64,000 nt of DNA. Source: Methylobacterium sp. J-078 (GTDB taxonomy: Bacteria; Pseudomonadota; Alphaproteobacteria; Rhizobiales; Beijerinckiaceae). The stretch covers positions 16,617 through 80,616 of the forward strand of contig NZ_JAKSYI010000024.1 of NCBI RefSeq assembly GCF_022829285.1. Reading direction: 5' to 3'. The translations under genes were made by a program, and so were the position numbers. Positions within the stretch are counted from its first letter, which is position 1; the number at the start of each line of letters is the position of its first letter. The notes beneath the pieces were generated by a model. It worked only from the letters and a program-made list of their open reading frames with translations, was not told where the DNA came from and made no database searches. Of the stretch, positions 26,195 to 35,807 are shown one piece after another.

Positions 26195-27077
26195 TCCGAC
26201 CCGCGTCTTCGAGCAGGAGCGTACGCGGCTCATCCGGCTCGCCTACCGCATGCTTGGGTCCCTCGGCGAGGCCGAGGATGTCGTACAGGACGCTTGGCTG
26301 CGCTGGCGGCACGTCGACCATGCTGAGGTCGCCTCGGCCGGCGCCTTCCTTTCGCGGACGGTCACGAGGCTCTGCCTGGACGTCATGAAGTCCGCCCGGG
26401 TCCGGCGTGAGACCTATTTCGGAACCTGGTTGCCCGAGCCCGTTGCCCTGGTGCCGGACGAAGCCCCTGGCGACGACCTGACGCTCACGCTGATGCTCGC
26501 TTTGGAGAGGCTCTCGCCGCTTGAGCGGGCCGCGTTCCTATTGCACGACGTCTTCGCGGTCCCGCTGGCGGAAATCGCTCTCACGCTCCGGCGAGAGCCT
26601 CAGGCTGTTCGTCAACTCGCCGCAAGGGCCAGGAAACACGTGCAATCCGCACGCCCACGCTTCCCCGTGGAGCGAGAAGAGGGGGCGCGTATCGCCAAGG
26701 CCTTCTTCGAAGCATCGACGACGGGCGACGTCGCAGCGCTTCGCAGCATGCTCGCCGATGCCGTCGTTGTGCACTCCGACGGAGGCGGAAAGGTACTCGC
26801 CTTCCCGCGGGCCATCATCGGAATCGACAAGGTCACGCGCATGTTCGAGGGGGTCGTGCGCAAGTCGTGGATCCAGCATGCCCGTAAGCTGCAGGACCTC
26901 TGGATCGATGGCCTGCCGGGCTACCTCAGCCTGGAGCCGGGCGGGATGCTCCAGACCGTCGCCCTGGATATCCAGGGCGGGCTGATCGTCGGCATCTACT
27001 TCACCCGCAACCCGGACAAGCTCCAGAAAATGGCGGTTTCGTTTGGTGGATTACCGGAAGCGCCGATGCCTCAATGA
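26178..27077 (+). CDS. ECF41-type sigma factor with C-terminal SnoaL-like domain
   Basis: 299 residues. Sigma region 2 (about 10-80; RLAYRMLGSLGEAEDVVQDA) and region 4 (about 110-165; LTLRREPQAVRQLAARARKH) are followed by a SnoaL/NTF2-like extension (about 175-285). The extension has the DGGGK (about 200) and NPDKL (near the end) motifs typical of the ECF41 (SigJ) group, where the extension controls sigma activity in place of a separate anti-sigma factor. Redirects RNA polymerase to unknown promoters. The start ATG lies inside the upstream membrane-protein gene, so the two are co-translated. Confidence 0.9.
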   Translation: MPTIDDPTRVFEQERTRLIRLAYRMLGSLGEAEDVVQDAWLRWRHVDHAEVASAGAFLSRTVTRLCLDVMKSARVRRETYFGTWLPEPVALVPDEAPGDDLTLTLMLALERLSPLERAAFLLHDVFAVPLAEIALTLRREPQAVRQLAARARKHVQSARPRFPVEREEGARIAKAFFEASTTGDVAALRSMLADAVVVHSDGGGKVLAFPRAIIGIDKVTRMFEGVVRKSWIQHARKLQDLWIDGLPGYLSLEPGGMLQTVALDIQGGLIVGIYFTRNPDKLQKMAVSFGGLPEAPMPQ

Positions 27078-27080
27078 GCC

Positions 27081-27521
27081 TCACCGGCGGGCGATCGCCA
27101 GCTCCCTGCGGCAAACCGTCGAGAACGCGCAGAGCGGGTCGAGGTCGCTGGCGTGGCGGATGTCGGCGAAGGCGGCGAGATCCTTGTTCGGGGCGAAGTA
27201 GGTCTCGCCGATGCGCTGCATGACGCGCTCGGCTTCCTGGAGCGTTTCCGGCTCTCCGAAGAGCCGGATCTTGTTCACGATGGCATAGAGGTTCACCAGC
27301 TTGGCCGGGTCGTCGAGGTCGTGTCGGAAGGCGTCGCCGAACAAGGTCGACGCCTCCCGGATGAACTCGCCGTAGAGCGCTTCCCGTCGCGCACGGTCCT
27401 GCACCAGGAGCGTCGCGCGCTCCTGGCTGTGTTGCGTCAGCCAAGTGGTCGCGAAGGAGGCCATCGCACCGATGGCCGACCCGGCCAGCGCAGACAGCGC
27501 CGGAAAATAGGCTGCATCCAT
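27081..27521 (-). CDS. Hypothetical protein with N-terminal membrane helix
   Basis: 146 residues. One N-terminal hydrophobic helix (FPALSALAGSAIGAMASFAT), then an amphipathic helical domain with REALYGEFIREAS and a conserved-looking C terminus CRRELAIARR. A clear paralogue lies at 36627-37070 (same length, REALYDEFIAEAS, CRRELEVLRI). The gene follows the NmrA-like gene by 12 bp on the same strand and is probably in its operon. Function unknown; a membrane-tethered helical protein. Confidence 0.75.
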   Translation of the reverse strand: MDAAYFPALSALAGSAIGAMASFATTWLTQHSQERATLLVQDRARREALYGEFIREASTLFGDAFRHDLDDPAKLVNLYAIVNKIRLFGEPETLQEAERVMQRIGETYFAPNKDLAAFADIRHASDLDPLCAFSTVCRRELAIARR

Positions 27522-27533
27522 CGGCGGGAGGCC

Positions 27534-28292
27534 TCAGGCCCCGCGCTTCGGCTGTGCCGCCAGCCAGTCGTCGTAACGCCGTTCCGAAAGCCACGCGTCA
27601 CCGGCGGGCGTCAGCCAGGGGCCGCCGAGGACCACCCCGAAGTACGGTGCGGTGTCGTCCGTGCGGACCTCGTGCGTCTCACCGAGGCCCTGAAAATGAC
27701 GCGTCACCAGCTCGACCATCGGCAGTCGCTCGGTACCGGCGATCTCGACAATGCCGTTTCGGGGGGGCGCCAACGCGGCCTCGGCGACCTTCGTCGCGAC
27801 ATCGGCCGACGCGATCGGCTGGATCAGTGCGGAGGTCACGCGCGCGACGCCGTCGACGATTGCGGCCCCCGCAATGGCGGCGACGAACTCGAAGAACTGC
27901 GTGGCGCGGACAAGGGTCCAGGGCACGCCTGCCGAGGCGATCAGTTCCTCCTGGGCGAGCTTGGCGCGGAAGTAGCCGCTGTCGAGCAGGAGTTCAGTCC
28001 CGACCACCGAAAGCGCGACGTGGTGGGAGACGCCGGCATCCTTCTCGGCGGCGGCGAGGTTCCGTCCGGCGCGGACGAAGAAGTCCATGGCCGCCTCGTC
28101 GGCGAACGATGGCGAGTTGGCGACGTCGACCACCACGGCGGCCCCCTTCAACGCTACCGTGAGGCCCTCGCCCGTGACGGCGTTGACGCCGGTGTTCGGC
28201 GAGGCCGCGAGGGCGTCATGGCCGGCGGCCTTCAGAGTGGCGACGACCTGCGAGCCGATCAGCCCCGTGCCGCCGATGACGACGATTTTCAT
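27534..28292 (-). CDS. NmrA-like NAD(P)-binding protein
   Basis: 252 residues from the ATG at 28292 (GGAG 7 nt upstream; the longer frame to 28340 has no ribosome site). Atypical SDR with glycine motif GGTGLIGSQV at residues 7-16, the VVVDVANSPSF segment and LALSVVGTELL-like middle (HHVALSVVGTELLLDSGYF). Such proteins bind NAD(P) and act as quinone/aldehyde reductases or redox-sensing regulators. Co-transcribed with the membrane-helix hypothetical gene; divergent from the frameshifted hybrid kinase. Confidence 0.85.
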   Translation of the reverse strand: MKIVVIGGTGLIGSQVVATLKAAGHDALAASPNTGVNAVTGEGLTVALKGAAVVVDVANSPSFADEAAMDFFVRAGRNLAAAEKDAGVSHHVALSVVGTELLLDSGYFRAKLAQEELIASAGVPWTLVRATQFFEFVAAIAGAAIVDGVARVTSALIQPIASADVATKVAEAALAPPRNGIVEIAGTERLPMVELVTRHFQGLGETHEVRTDDTAPYFGVVLGGPWLTPAGDAWLSERRYDDWLAAQPKRGA

Positions 28293-28435
28293 GTGACGCT
28301 CCGTCCTGTGTCCGGTCCCGGTGGGGACGTTCGAAAACAAGACGAGAGTGGTCCCATCCGGTGTGACATCGGCTCCGATGAAATTGGTCCGAGTGCAGGC
28401 CAGACGCCTCTACGGTCAGGAAAATCCGTTCCGCC

Positions 28436-30932
28436 ATGTCACGTCCGCTCTCCGACCCTCGTCATGCAGGGAGCATCGCGAGGAACGACGATCATGACGC
28501 CCTCCATCGAGAGGCCGAGGCGAGACCGAACCCGCCAGCTAGCCAGGCGAAAGACGAAGGGTTGAAGCCTCCCCGTCCGCTCCGATGGCAGTTCCTGACC
28601 CTCTTCGTCGGCCTGCTGGTCCCAACCTTACTGTTCGTCGGTATCCTGCTCTGGCGCTTCGCCGCGTCCGAACGCACGCGGGTCGAACAGGACGTGCAGA
28701 TCCGAGCCCACGGCTTATCCGTGGCGTTCGACCGCGAGATCCATGGTGTGCTCTCGACACTTCAGGCGCTCGCGACCTCACCGAGCCTCGCAGCTCACGA
28801 CCTGCCGGCCTTCTACGCCCAGATGCAGGAGATCACCCGCCTGCAGGGGATCAACATCAACCTCCGGCGTATCGACGGGACCGCCGCATTGACGACCCGA
28901 GCGCCGCTCGGAACCGCCGCACCTGCGCCCCTGGCCCTTGCGGAGATCGACGGAGAGGTTTTGCGAACGGGCGTCGCGGTGGTCAGCAACGTCTTCCTGA
29001 CCTCGGTCTCGAAGCAGCCCGTCTTCCAGATCGTCGGCGCCCCTATCCGCATCGGCGAAACGCCGACCTATCTCCTCGCGGCGAGTCTCGACCTCGACCA
29101 CCTCGTGGCAACGACGCGCCGAGAGGATCTCCCGTCCGGTTGGATCGGGTCGTTGGTGGATCGCAACGGAATCGTCGCAGTCCGCACCGAGCGGCAGGAG
29201 GACTTCGTCGGCAAGCTGACCTCGTCCGATTTCCGCACTCACACGGTCGACGACGCTGGACGGTATTACGGCCGCAACCGGGTCGGACAGGATGTCCTGG
29301 TTGGCTACGGCAAGTCGAAGCTGACGGGTTGGACCGCGGCGGTCGTGGTCGACAGGGAGCTTGCCGAGGCGCCGCTGCAACGTTCGATAATGATCCTCCT
29401 CGGGATGGGGCTCGTGCTCGGCTTGCCTGTCGTGGGCATCGCTTTCGGGGTCGGTCAACGGGTGGACCGTGCGATGCGTCGCCTCGGGGACGGCGCAGAG
29501 GCGATAGGCCAGGGGAGCCAAGTCGAGGCCATCGTGACCCCCATCCTGGAGGTGAACCGGATCGGGACGGCGCTTGCGACGGCGGCGCTTCAATTGCAGG
29601 CACGGACACGCGAGCGCGAGGTCGCCGAGCTCGCCTTGCGCGACCTCAACCTGGCGCTGGAAGACCGAGTCGCCGCGCGCACGCAGGAACTCGACGACGC
29701 GAACCGCGCGCTTATTGGCGAGATGCAGAGCCGAGAGACGGCCGAGGCCCAACTACGGCAGTTGCAGAAGATGGAGGCCGTCGGCCAGCTCACCGGCGGC
29801 ATCGCGCACGACTTCAACAACATGCTCGCCATCGTGATCGGCAGCCTCAACCTGATCCGCAAACGCATGGCACGTGGCGAGAGCGACATCGAGCGCTTCA
29901 TTGATGTCGCGACGGATGGTGCGAACCGCGCAGCCTCGCTCACGCAACGCCTGCTGGCTTTCTCGCGCCAACAGCCGCTCGCGCCGGAGCCCATCGATGC
30001 CAACAAGCTTGTATCCGGGGTCGGAGATCCTGCGCCGCACGCTCGGCGGGGGCATCGCGTTGGAGACCGTGCTTGCCGGCGGCTTATGGCGCACCCATGC
30101 CGATGTGAGCCAATTAGAGAATGCCATCCTTAACCTGGCGGTCAACGCGCGGGACGCCATGCCGGATACCGACACCGGAAGTGGCCGCCTGACCATCGAG
30201 ACGGCCAACGCCCACCTCGACGAGGCGTATGCCAGGACCGTGGAGATCTCACCCGGTCAGTACGTCCTGGTGGCCGTGACCGACTCGGGAACCGGCATGT
30301 CGCCGGAGGTCCTGGCAAAGGTGTTCGACCCGTTCTTCACCACGAAGCCCGTGGGCAAAGGAACAGGGTTGGGCTTGTCACAGGTCTACGGTTTCGTGCG
30401 GCAATCGAAGGGACACGCACGGATCTATTCGGAGCCTGGGCAAGGCACGAGCGTGAAGCTCTACCTACCGCGCTTCTATGGCGAGGGCGAAGCTGCCGGA
30501 TCCCCTCAGGATGTTCGGCTCACGGCTGTCCTGCCCGTCGGATGCCGACGCGAGATCGTCCTCGTGGTCGAGGATGAGGAGGCCCTGCGCCTGCTCAGTG
30601 TCGAGGCCTTGCGCGAACTCGGCTACAGCGTGCGCCACGCCGAGAGCGGTGTCGCCGCATTGCGTATCCTAGATTCCCAGCCCGACATCGCGTTGATGTT
30701 CACCGACATCGTCATGGCCGACATGAACGGGCGTCGACTGGCCGAGGAGGCGATCCGGCGGCGTCCGGAACTCAAGGTGCTCTACACGACGGGGTTCACG
30801 CGCAATGCCGTGGTGCATAATGGCGTGCTCGATCCCGGCACGCATTTTCTGCCGAAGCCCTTCACCCTGCAGCAGCTGGCGAGCAAGGTGCGCGGCGTAC
30901 TTGATCATGGACCGAGACAGGTAGACGCGTGA
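28436..30932 (+). pseudogene. Membrane hybrid histidine kinase, frameshifted
   Basis: The reading frame from 28436 encodes TM1 (about 55-75), a periplasmic dCache-like domain (about 80-320), TM2 (about 325-345), HAMP, a coiled coil and HisKA (QKMEAVGQLTGGIAHDFN, His near 457), then loses frame at 30017-30024 (after DANKLVSG). The second frame picks up exactly where the family continues, SEILRRTLGGGIALETV, through HATPase_c (GTGLGLSQVYGFVRQSKG) and a receiver (acceptor Asp in MFTDIVMADMNG) to the stop at 30932. One net base change separates an intact ~830-residue kinase from a broken one, so this is a recent pseudogene or a sequencing error. As read, the first part stops at 30133 with kinase but no ATP-binding domain. 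The start at 28436 is only moderately supported. Confidence 0.85.
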
Positions 30933-31166
30933 TCGATGCCGGCACGTACCGACCGGCATCGTTGTGGTCCCGCCACTGCAGGTTCGGCGGTCATTATCGA
31001 GGGGTTCGCTGCGGCGCCCCCCGCATCACGTTTGAGAAGTCCTTGCGGGGCGGTTCGTGGAACCGCCGCTTTCCGAGCCAAGCTCAGGGATGACGGCGGT
31101 TCGGTCGGCAACGCCGTAGGTTCTGCCCCGACGCTGCCGCTGATTTGGTCCCTGCTGGAGGCGTGG

Positions 31167-32105
31167 TCAGTAATCCCAGAACACCGGCACCCAACGGAAG
31201 GCGTCGCCATCGGCGGCGACCCGGCCGACGGACAGGAACGGCAGGTGCGTGGCCACTAACTGTTCCCTGGTCCCGGCTAATTCCCGGAGAAGACGGATCC
31301 GAACGCGGGCTGCCTCCTCGGGGTCGTGCTCGAAACCGTTGTGCCAGTTGGGCTGGTCGAAGCCTACCGGAAAGATGGCGTCGCCGGCGAACGTAAGCCG
31401 CTCTCCGCCGGATGTCAGGCGGACCACGCTGTGCCCGGGGGTGTGGCCTCCGGTGCGATGGACGACCACCCCCGGCGCGACCTCATGCGCATCCTCGAAG
31501 GTTCGCAGATAGCTGCTGTATGCCTCCGAGAACCGTCTGGCGGTGGATCGCAGGGCGTCCGGGAAACCTGTCGGCATCGAGGTGCGGGAGAAATCGGGTG
31601 CTTCCCAGAACGCGACCTCGGCGGCCGCCACGTGGATCCGCAGGTCGGGCCGCAACTGTTCCTTCACCCCGTCGATGAGGAGCCCGCCGATATGGTCCAT
31701 GTGCATGTGCGTCAGCACCAGGTCGGTCACGGACGCCAGATCGATTCCGCCCGCTTCCAGACGTTTGACCAGCTGGCCGGCTCGCGGCAGATCCAGGTTC
31801 GGATCCAACCCGAGCCCGGCATCGATGAGGATGGTCTGCTCGCCGCTCCGCACCAGAACGGCATTCAGCGGCCAGTCGAATGCGTCCGGCGCTAGGAACA
31901 TGTCGTCCAGCCATTCCGCCCGAAGCGCTGGGTCCGCATTGTGAGCGAGCATTGCCGTCGGAAGGGGCAAGACCCCATCGCTGACGACCAGCACGTCGAT
32001 CTCGCCGATGCGCACCGCGTATCGTGACGGCACCAATTCCTCCGAACTTGGACGCGCTCGGTGAGGATCTCTCGTATCGGTTTGGCCGGTCATTGAAGTG
32101 TCCAT
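31167..32105 (-). CDS. MBL-fold metallo-hydrolase
   Basis: 312 residues from the ATG at 32105 (AAGGGG upstream; a longer frame starts at 32144). Metallo-beta-lactamase fold with HMHMDHIGG (about 131-139), a later His in TGGHTPGHS and Asp in FAGDAIFPVG, and a C-terminal VATHLPF His, i.e. a full two-metal site. The PLPTAMLAHNAD region and the overall length match quorum-quenching-lactonase-like/AttM-type hydrolases. Its actual ester or lactone substrate is unknown. No signal peptide. Flanked by about 230 bp (30933-31166) and 260 bp (32106-32363) without genes. Confidence 0.88.
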   Translation of the reverse strand: MDTSMTGQTDTRDPHRARPSSEELVPSRYAVRIGEIDVLVVSDGVLPLPTAMLAHNADPALRAEWLDDMFLAPDAFDWPLNAVLVRSGEQTILIDAGLGLDPNLDLPRAGQLVKRLEAGGIDLASVTDLVLTHMHMDHIGGLLIDGVKEQLRPDLRIHVAAAEVAFWEAPDFSRTSMPTGFPDALRSTARRFSEAYSSYLRTFEDAHEVAPGVVVHRTGGHTPGHSVVRLTSGGERLTFAGDAIFPVGFDQPNWHNGFEHDPEEAARVRIRLLRELAGTREQLVATHLPFLSVGRVAADGDAFRWVPVFWDY

Positions 32106-32363
32106 GGTCGCCCCTTGATCGGGACGCGCGGACATCCGGCTCACTAGGATCCGGAAACGCGCGCCTTCACACAGGACGAGACCGGGTCCGCGAATGTGAC
32201 ATGTGTTGTCAGGGATCGAGGCCGGTGGATGACCGCTTCGGTCGAAACGCCCTCAAGGATACGGTCTTCCTTCCACACCTCTTGGCCGTGGCGCAGACGG
32301 GCGGGTCCCAACCCAATTTCGCCGCTCAAGGTAACGCGCGCTGGACCCGGAAGAAGTCGTCCG

Positions 32364-33017
32364 CTAGCCGATCAGCCAGCGCGAAACGATGGCCGTGTCG
32401 AGCCCGAACCCGTAGATCCGAATTGATCCGGTCGCGAATTTGAGAGATTCGATCGCGTTCGGCCCTAATCCTTCGAGGGCCATCACCAGGGTCCGCAACG
32501 AGTTGCCGTGGGCGACGACCAGCGTCGGACCCCGCATCGCCGCCGGCTGGATGAGCCTCAGGTAAAAGGGCACCACCCGGGCAACGGTGTCGCGGAGGCT
32601 CTCGCCCCCGGGCGGAGTACCCGCATAGGAGCGCCTCCAGCCCTCGATCCGTTCCAGCCCGAAACGCAGGGCGGCGGTCGCCTTGTCGAGCCCGCTCATG
32701 TCGCCGTAATCGCGCTCGTCCAGGGCTGCGGTGCGGTCGGGGACCAGCGCGGGCTGACCGAGGGCATCGAGCGCCAGGCGCGCGGTGTCGATGGCCCTCG
32801 ACAGGGTCGAGGTGAATGCCGCGTCGAACCGGAAGCCCTCCCGTCCGAGGCGCGATCCGGCCGCCTCGGCTTCCCGTCGCCCCCTCTCGGTCAGGGGCGC
32901 GTCGATCATCCCCGTGAACAGGCCTTCGGCGTTCGCCCGGCTCTCGCCGTGCCTGACCAGAACCAGCTGTCGGATCGGTGGATGTTCGACCGAGGCGACC
33001 ACGGAGGCTTGCGTCAA
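32364..33017 (-). CDS. Histidine phosphatase / phosphoglycerate mutase family protein
   Basis: 217 residues from a TTG at 33017, chosen because the preceding gene ends at 33034 and the conserved domain starts shortly after (a GTG at about 33002 is an alternative; upstream codons would lie within the neighbour). Catalytic RHG motif VLVRHGESRAN, then GLFTGMIDAPLTERG, ALDERDYGDMSG with the acid, and the second His in VVAHGNSLRTLV. Two-histidine acid-phosphatase fold; the GDMSGLDK and GESLRDTVARVVPFY blocks match 2,3-bisphosphoglycerate-dependent mutase (GpmA) closely, so it may be glycolytic. Cytosolic. Confidence 0.85.
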   Translation of the reverse strand: MTQASVVASVEHPPIRQLVLVRHGESRANAEGLFTGMIDAPLTERGRREAEAAGSRLGREGFRFDAAFTSTLSRAIDTARLALDALGQPALVPDRTAALDERDYGDMSGLDKATAALRFGLERIEGWRRSYAGTPPGGESLRDTVARVVPFYLRLIQPAAMRGPTLVVAHGNSLRTLVMALEGLGPNAIESLKFATGSIRIYGFGLDTAIVSRWLIG

Positions 33018-33033
33018 TGTCTCGCTCGACCGC

Positions 33034-33639
33034 TTAGGATTGCATGATGGCAAGCGACGTGAAGTAGGCGCCGTAACCCAGCACCATGACGGCGGCGACA
33101 CCGTCGAGGACGTAGGGCGTCACCTTCCGGTAGACCCCGGTCCCGCCAAGGACGAGCCCCGCTCCGACGACGACGGCCAGGCCGAGACCGACGCCGAGCG
33201 TTGCGGTCCCCGCGCCTTCGCGTAGCGCCACGCCGAGCCAGACCACGAGGATCTCCAACCCCTCGGCGACGAGGGCCCATGCCGCGACGCCGAGGCCCGC
33301 CGCGTTCAGGGGGCGGTTCCAGTGCCCATCCACCGACGCGGCCGCATCTCCCGCGCGCCGTTTCGAATACCCGTCGACGAACTCGTAGGCGAGGTAGAGG
33401 CCGAAGCCGAGAAGCAGGACCGCCGAGATCCAATCGATCACGTTCAGCGCCAGAAGGTAGGCCGCCGAGCGAAGGGCGACCGCGAGCGCGGCAACGGCGA
33501 GCGCGCCGACGACGGAGCCGGCAAGGATGCTCCGCCATCCGAACCGGTAGGCGCCGGTCAGCATCACCGAGGCGGCGATGAAGAGTTCGGTGAAGGTCAC
33601 CTGGAAGGTGATCAGGGCACCGAGCCACGAGATGGTCAT
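33034..33639 (-). CDS. Integral membrane protein (COG4280-like)
   Basis: 201 residues from the ATG at 33639 (GGGGA upstream). Six hydrophobic helices. Two acidic membrane motifs, FTELFIAASV and VAEGLEILVV, recall the paired REGLE-type motifs of FTR1 iron permeases, so it may be a divergent member of that fold; transport of a metal ion is only an inference. Its stop lies 17 bp from the start of the phosphatase gene on the same strand. It is divergent from the fluoride operon. Confidence 0.72.
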   Translation of the reverse strand: MTISWLGALITFQVTFTELFIAASVMLTGAYRFGWRSILAGSVVGALAVAALAVALRSAAYLLALNVIDWISAVLLLGFGLYLAYEFVDGYSKRRAGDAAASVDGHWNRPLNAAGLGVAAWALVAEGLEILVVWLGVALREGAGTATLGVGLGLAVVVGAGLVLGGTGVYRKVTPYVLDGVAAVMVLGYGAYFTSLAIMQS

Positions 33640-33768
33640 GAATGGGTCCCCGGGGTTGGCTCGCCCGCTCCTATCACCGCCGGCCGACCCGTTCGCGGAT
33701 TTCGTGGCGCCCGACCTCCATCGATCCCCCGGGATTGACCGCCTTGAGGCAATCGCGAATAAGCCCAG

Positions 33769-33836
33769 CACGGTAATGGTGTCTGCCGGGCTTTGAGCCG
33801 AACCGCCGATCCCTGATGCGGCTGATGACTCCTACT
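33769..33836 (+). promoter_or_regulatory. Fluoride riboswitch (crcB type)
   Basis: Read on the plus strand: GGTAATGGTGTCTGCC (33772-33787; GGTA pairs with TGCC as P1), a GGGCTTTGAGCC insert, then AACCGCC, a loop, and GCGGCTGATGACTCCTAC ending at 33835. The CCGC/GCGG stem and the GCTGATGA..CCTAC end match the known crcB motif; the long-range pairing GGTGT with ACTCC has one U-U mismatch. It ends 29 nt before the start codon of a CLC-type antiporter, the right place to control it by fluoride binding. Confidence 0.82.
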
Positions 33837-33864
33837 TTTCGCGCTTTTGCGAACTGGAGGAGTT

Positions 33865-35259
33865 ATGCGCGCGTCGTTCCGGAACCTTTTCCACGACCTC
33901 GATCTAGCCGGCTTCCTGCGGACACGCCGGTCGCACGCCATCTCGGTGGCGCGCTGGTCGGTCATCCTGCTGCCGATGGCCGTTGCCGTGGGCACCCTCT
34001 GCGCCGCCTTCCTGTGGAGCCTCGACGCGGCCACCGAGGCGCGCTTCGACCATCCCTGGCTGCTGTTCCTGCTTCCCGTCGGCGGTTTCGCCGTGGGCCT
34101 TCTCTATCTTCTGTTCGGGAAGAGCGTGGAGGCCGGCAACAACCTCATCGTCGAGGAGATTCACGATCCGGACGGCGGCGTGCCGCTCCGGATGGCGCCG
34201 CTGATCTTTCTCGGCACCATCGTCACGCACCTGTTCGGTGGGTCGGCCGGGCGCGAGGGCACTGCGGTGCAGATGGGCGGAAGCCTCGCCAGCGGCTTTG
34301 GCAAGCTCTTCGGGGTGGATGCGGCCGGGGTCCGGGTCCTCCTGATGGCGGGCATCGCCGCCGGCTTCGGTGCGGTCTTCGGCACCCCCATCGCCGGTGC
34401 GGTGTTCGCGCTGGAGGTGCTCGCGGTCGGTCGCGTCGAGTATGCCGCCCTGGTACCCTGCCTCCTCGCCGCGGTGGTCGGCGACTGGACCTGCCAAGCC
34501 TGGGGCATCCACCACGGATTCTACCACGTCGACTTCCTCGCCGGCGGCGCGAAGGCCCTGACCGTCGATCCACTGCTACTCGCCAAGGTCGCCGTCGCCG
34601 GCGTCGCGTTCGGCCTCGTCGGTTTGCTGTTCGCGGAGGCCAACCACCTCCTCGGCGGGTGGCTCAAGCGCTTGGTCCCGTACGGACCGCTTCGCCCGGT
34701 GATCGGCGGCCTGGCCGTGATCGGCCTCGTCTACGCCCTCGGGACGCGCGACTACCTCGGGCTCGGCGTCTCGGCGGCCGACCCCGGCGGGATGACCATC
34801 AACACCTTCTTCGGACCGGACATCCATCCCTGGAGCTGGGCCCTAAAGGTCCTCTTCACGGTCGTGACCCTCAGCGCCGGGTTCAAGGGCGGCGAGGTCA
34901 CCCCCCTGTTCTTCATCGGGGCCGCGCTCGGCAACGCCCTGGCCGGATTGCTCGGCGCGCCGGTGGACCTGTTTGCGGCGCTGGGGTTCGTCGCGGTCTT
35001 CGCGGGCGCCGCCAACACGCCGCTCGCCTGCACGCTGATGGGCATCGAGCTCTTCGGCGCGACGCACGGGGTCTACCTCGCGGTGGCCTGCTTCCTCGCG
35101 TACCTCTGCTCGGGCCACAACGGCATCTACCTGTCGCAGCGCATCGCCGTCCCGAAGGCGGCGACAGGCCTCGCCGGCGGCGCGACCTTGCGCGAGGCGC
35201 GGTCGGGGCGCGCGCCGGCCGTCGGGCCCCGGCCCGCCCCCTCGTCCACCATCCACTGA
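33865..35259 (+). CDS. CLC-F-like fluoride/proton antiporter
   Basis: 464 residues from the ATG at 33865, which has GGAGGAG 5 nt upstream. CLC fold with about ten helices. The usual GSGIP anion loop is replaced by GNN ([18 protein letters not shown], near residue 90), [14 protein letters not shown] (about 126-139) carries the gating Glu, then [19 protein letters not shown] and [20 protein letters not shown]. These replacements and the riboswitch directly in front identify the fluoride-exporting CLC-F group rather than a chloride channel. Expels toxic fluoride across the inner membrane using the proton gradient. First gene of an operon with DUF190 and nhaA. Confidence 0.88.
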   Translation: MRASFRNLFHDLDLAGFLRTRRSHAISVARWSVILLPMAVAVGTLCAAFLWSLDAATEARFDHPWLLFLLPVGGFAVGLLYLLFGKSVEAGNNLIVEEIHDPDGGVPLRMAPLIFLGTIVTHLFGGSAGREGTAVQMGGSLASGFGKLFGVDAAGVRVLLMAGIAAGFGAVFGTPIAGAVFALEVLAVGRVEYAALVPCLLAAVVGDWTCQAWGIHHGFYHVDFLAGGAKALTVDPLLLAKVAVAGVAFGLVGLLFAEANHLLGGWLKRLVPYGPLRPVIGGLAVIGLVYALGTRDYLGLGVSAADPGGMTINTFFGPDIHPWSWALKVLFTVVTLSAGFKGGEVTPLFFIGAALGNALAGLLGAPVDLFAALGFVAVFAGAANTPLACTLMGIELFGATHGVYLAVACFLAYLCSGHNGIYLSQRIAVPKAATGLAGGATLREARSGRAPAVGPRPAPSSTIH

Positions 35260-35269
35260 AGGAGCCGAC

Positions 35270-35671
35270 ATGAACGCTTCGCATCGCGTCGTCGCGACCG
35301 AGACCGGCATGATCCGGATCTACATGAGGCCCCGGGACCGGGCGGGCACCGGTCGGACCGGATGGTTTTCCGGCGGCAGGCCGCTCTATCGGGAGCTCGT
35401 CGCCCAGGCCAAGGCGGAGGGCCTCATGAACGCCGTCGCCCACCAGTCCCACCACGGCTACAGCAACCATGGGCCGATCCAGGACGATGGGGCCGAGTCG
35501 CTCAACCCCGAGCTGACCATGTGCGTCGAGCTGATCGGTACCCGCGAGCAGCTCGAAGGCTTCTGCGGCCGGCACGGTGCCCAACTCGCGAACAAGGTCA
35601 TCGTCTACAAGCACCTTGAGCACTGGAGCGTCAGCCATGTCGGCGTCGGCGCGGCGGGGCGGGCTGCCTGA
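35270..35671 (+). CDS. DUF190 family protein
   Basis: 133 residues; AAGGAG 6 nt upstream, 10 bp after the antiporter stop. DUF190 signature features: GRPLYRELVAQAKAEGL near the middle and VELIGTREQLEGFC toward the end. DUF190 genes are often next to crcB fluoride exporters, so a helper or regulatory role in fluoride tolerance is likely though the biochemical function is unknown. PII-like fold; soluble. Confidence 0.85.
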   Translation: MNASHRVVATETGMIRIYMRPRDRAGTGRTGWFSGGRPLYRELVAQAKAEGLMNAVAHQSHHGYSNHGPIQDDGAESLNPELTMCVELIGTREQLEGFCGRHGAQLANKVIVYKHLEHWSVSHVGVGAAGRAA

Positions 35672-35699
35672 CCTGGACCGTCCCGGGCCGTTCCAGGCA
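35665..35699 (+). terminator. Inverted repeat after DUF190 gene
   Basis: TGCCTG at 35665-35670 pairs with CAGGCA at 35694-35699, with further partial pairing (CTGG/CCGG) inside. It overlaps the DUF190 stop codon. No run of T follows, so it could be a factor-independent terminator lacking a clear tract, an mRNA-stabilising hairpin, or chance in GC-rich DNA. Confidence 0.3.
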
Positions 35700-35807
35700 T
35701 CGGAGCGCCGGATAGGCCAACGGATGCGATAGCCGGCCATGGGTGCGCGGTCCGACCTTCGGACCGGCAGGCTTCAGCGCTGGTCGGGCCGCCAGCGCGG
35801 GAGACCT

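Noticed and set aside
27153..28565. 470-codon plus-strand open frame
   Set aside because: Antisense of the NmrA-like and hypothetical genes; its last 20 codons overlap the start of the hybrid kinase by chance.
33865..35259. Ordinary chloride channel
   Set aside because: The GSGIP loop is changed to GNN and a fluoride riboswitch precedes it, so CLC-F fits better.
35665..35699. Strong rho-independent terminator after DUF190
   Set aside because: Hairpin present but no T-run, so kept only as a low-confidence inverted repeat.
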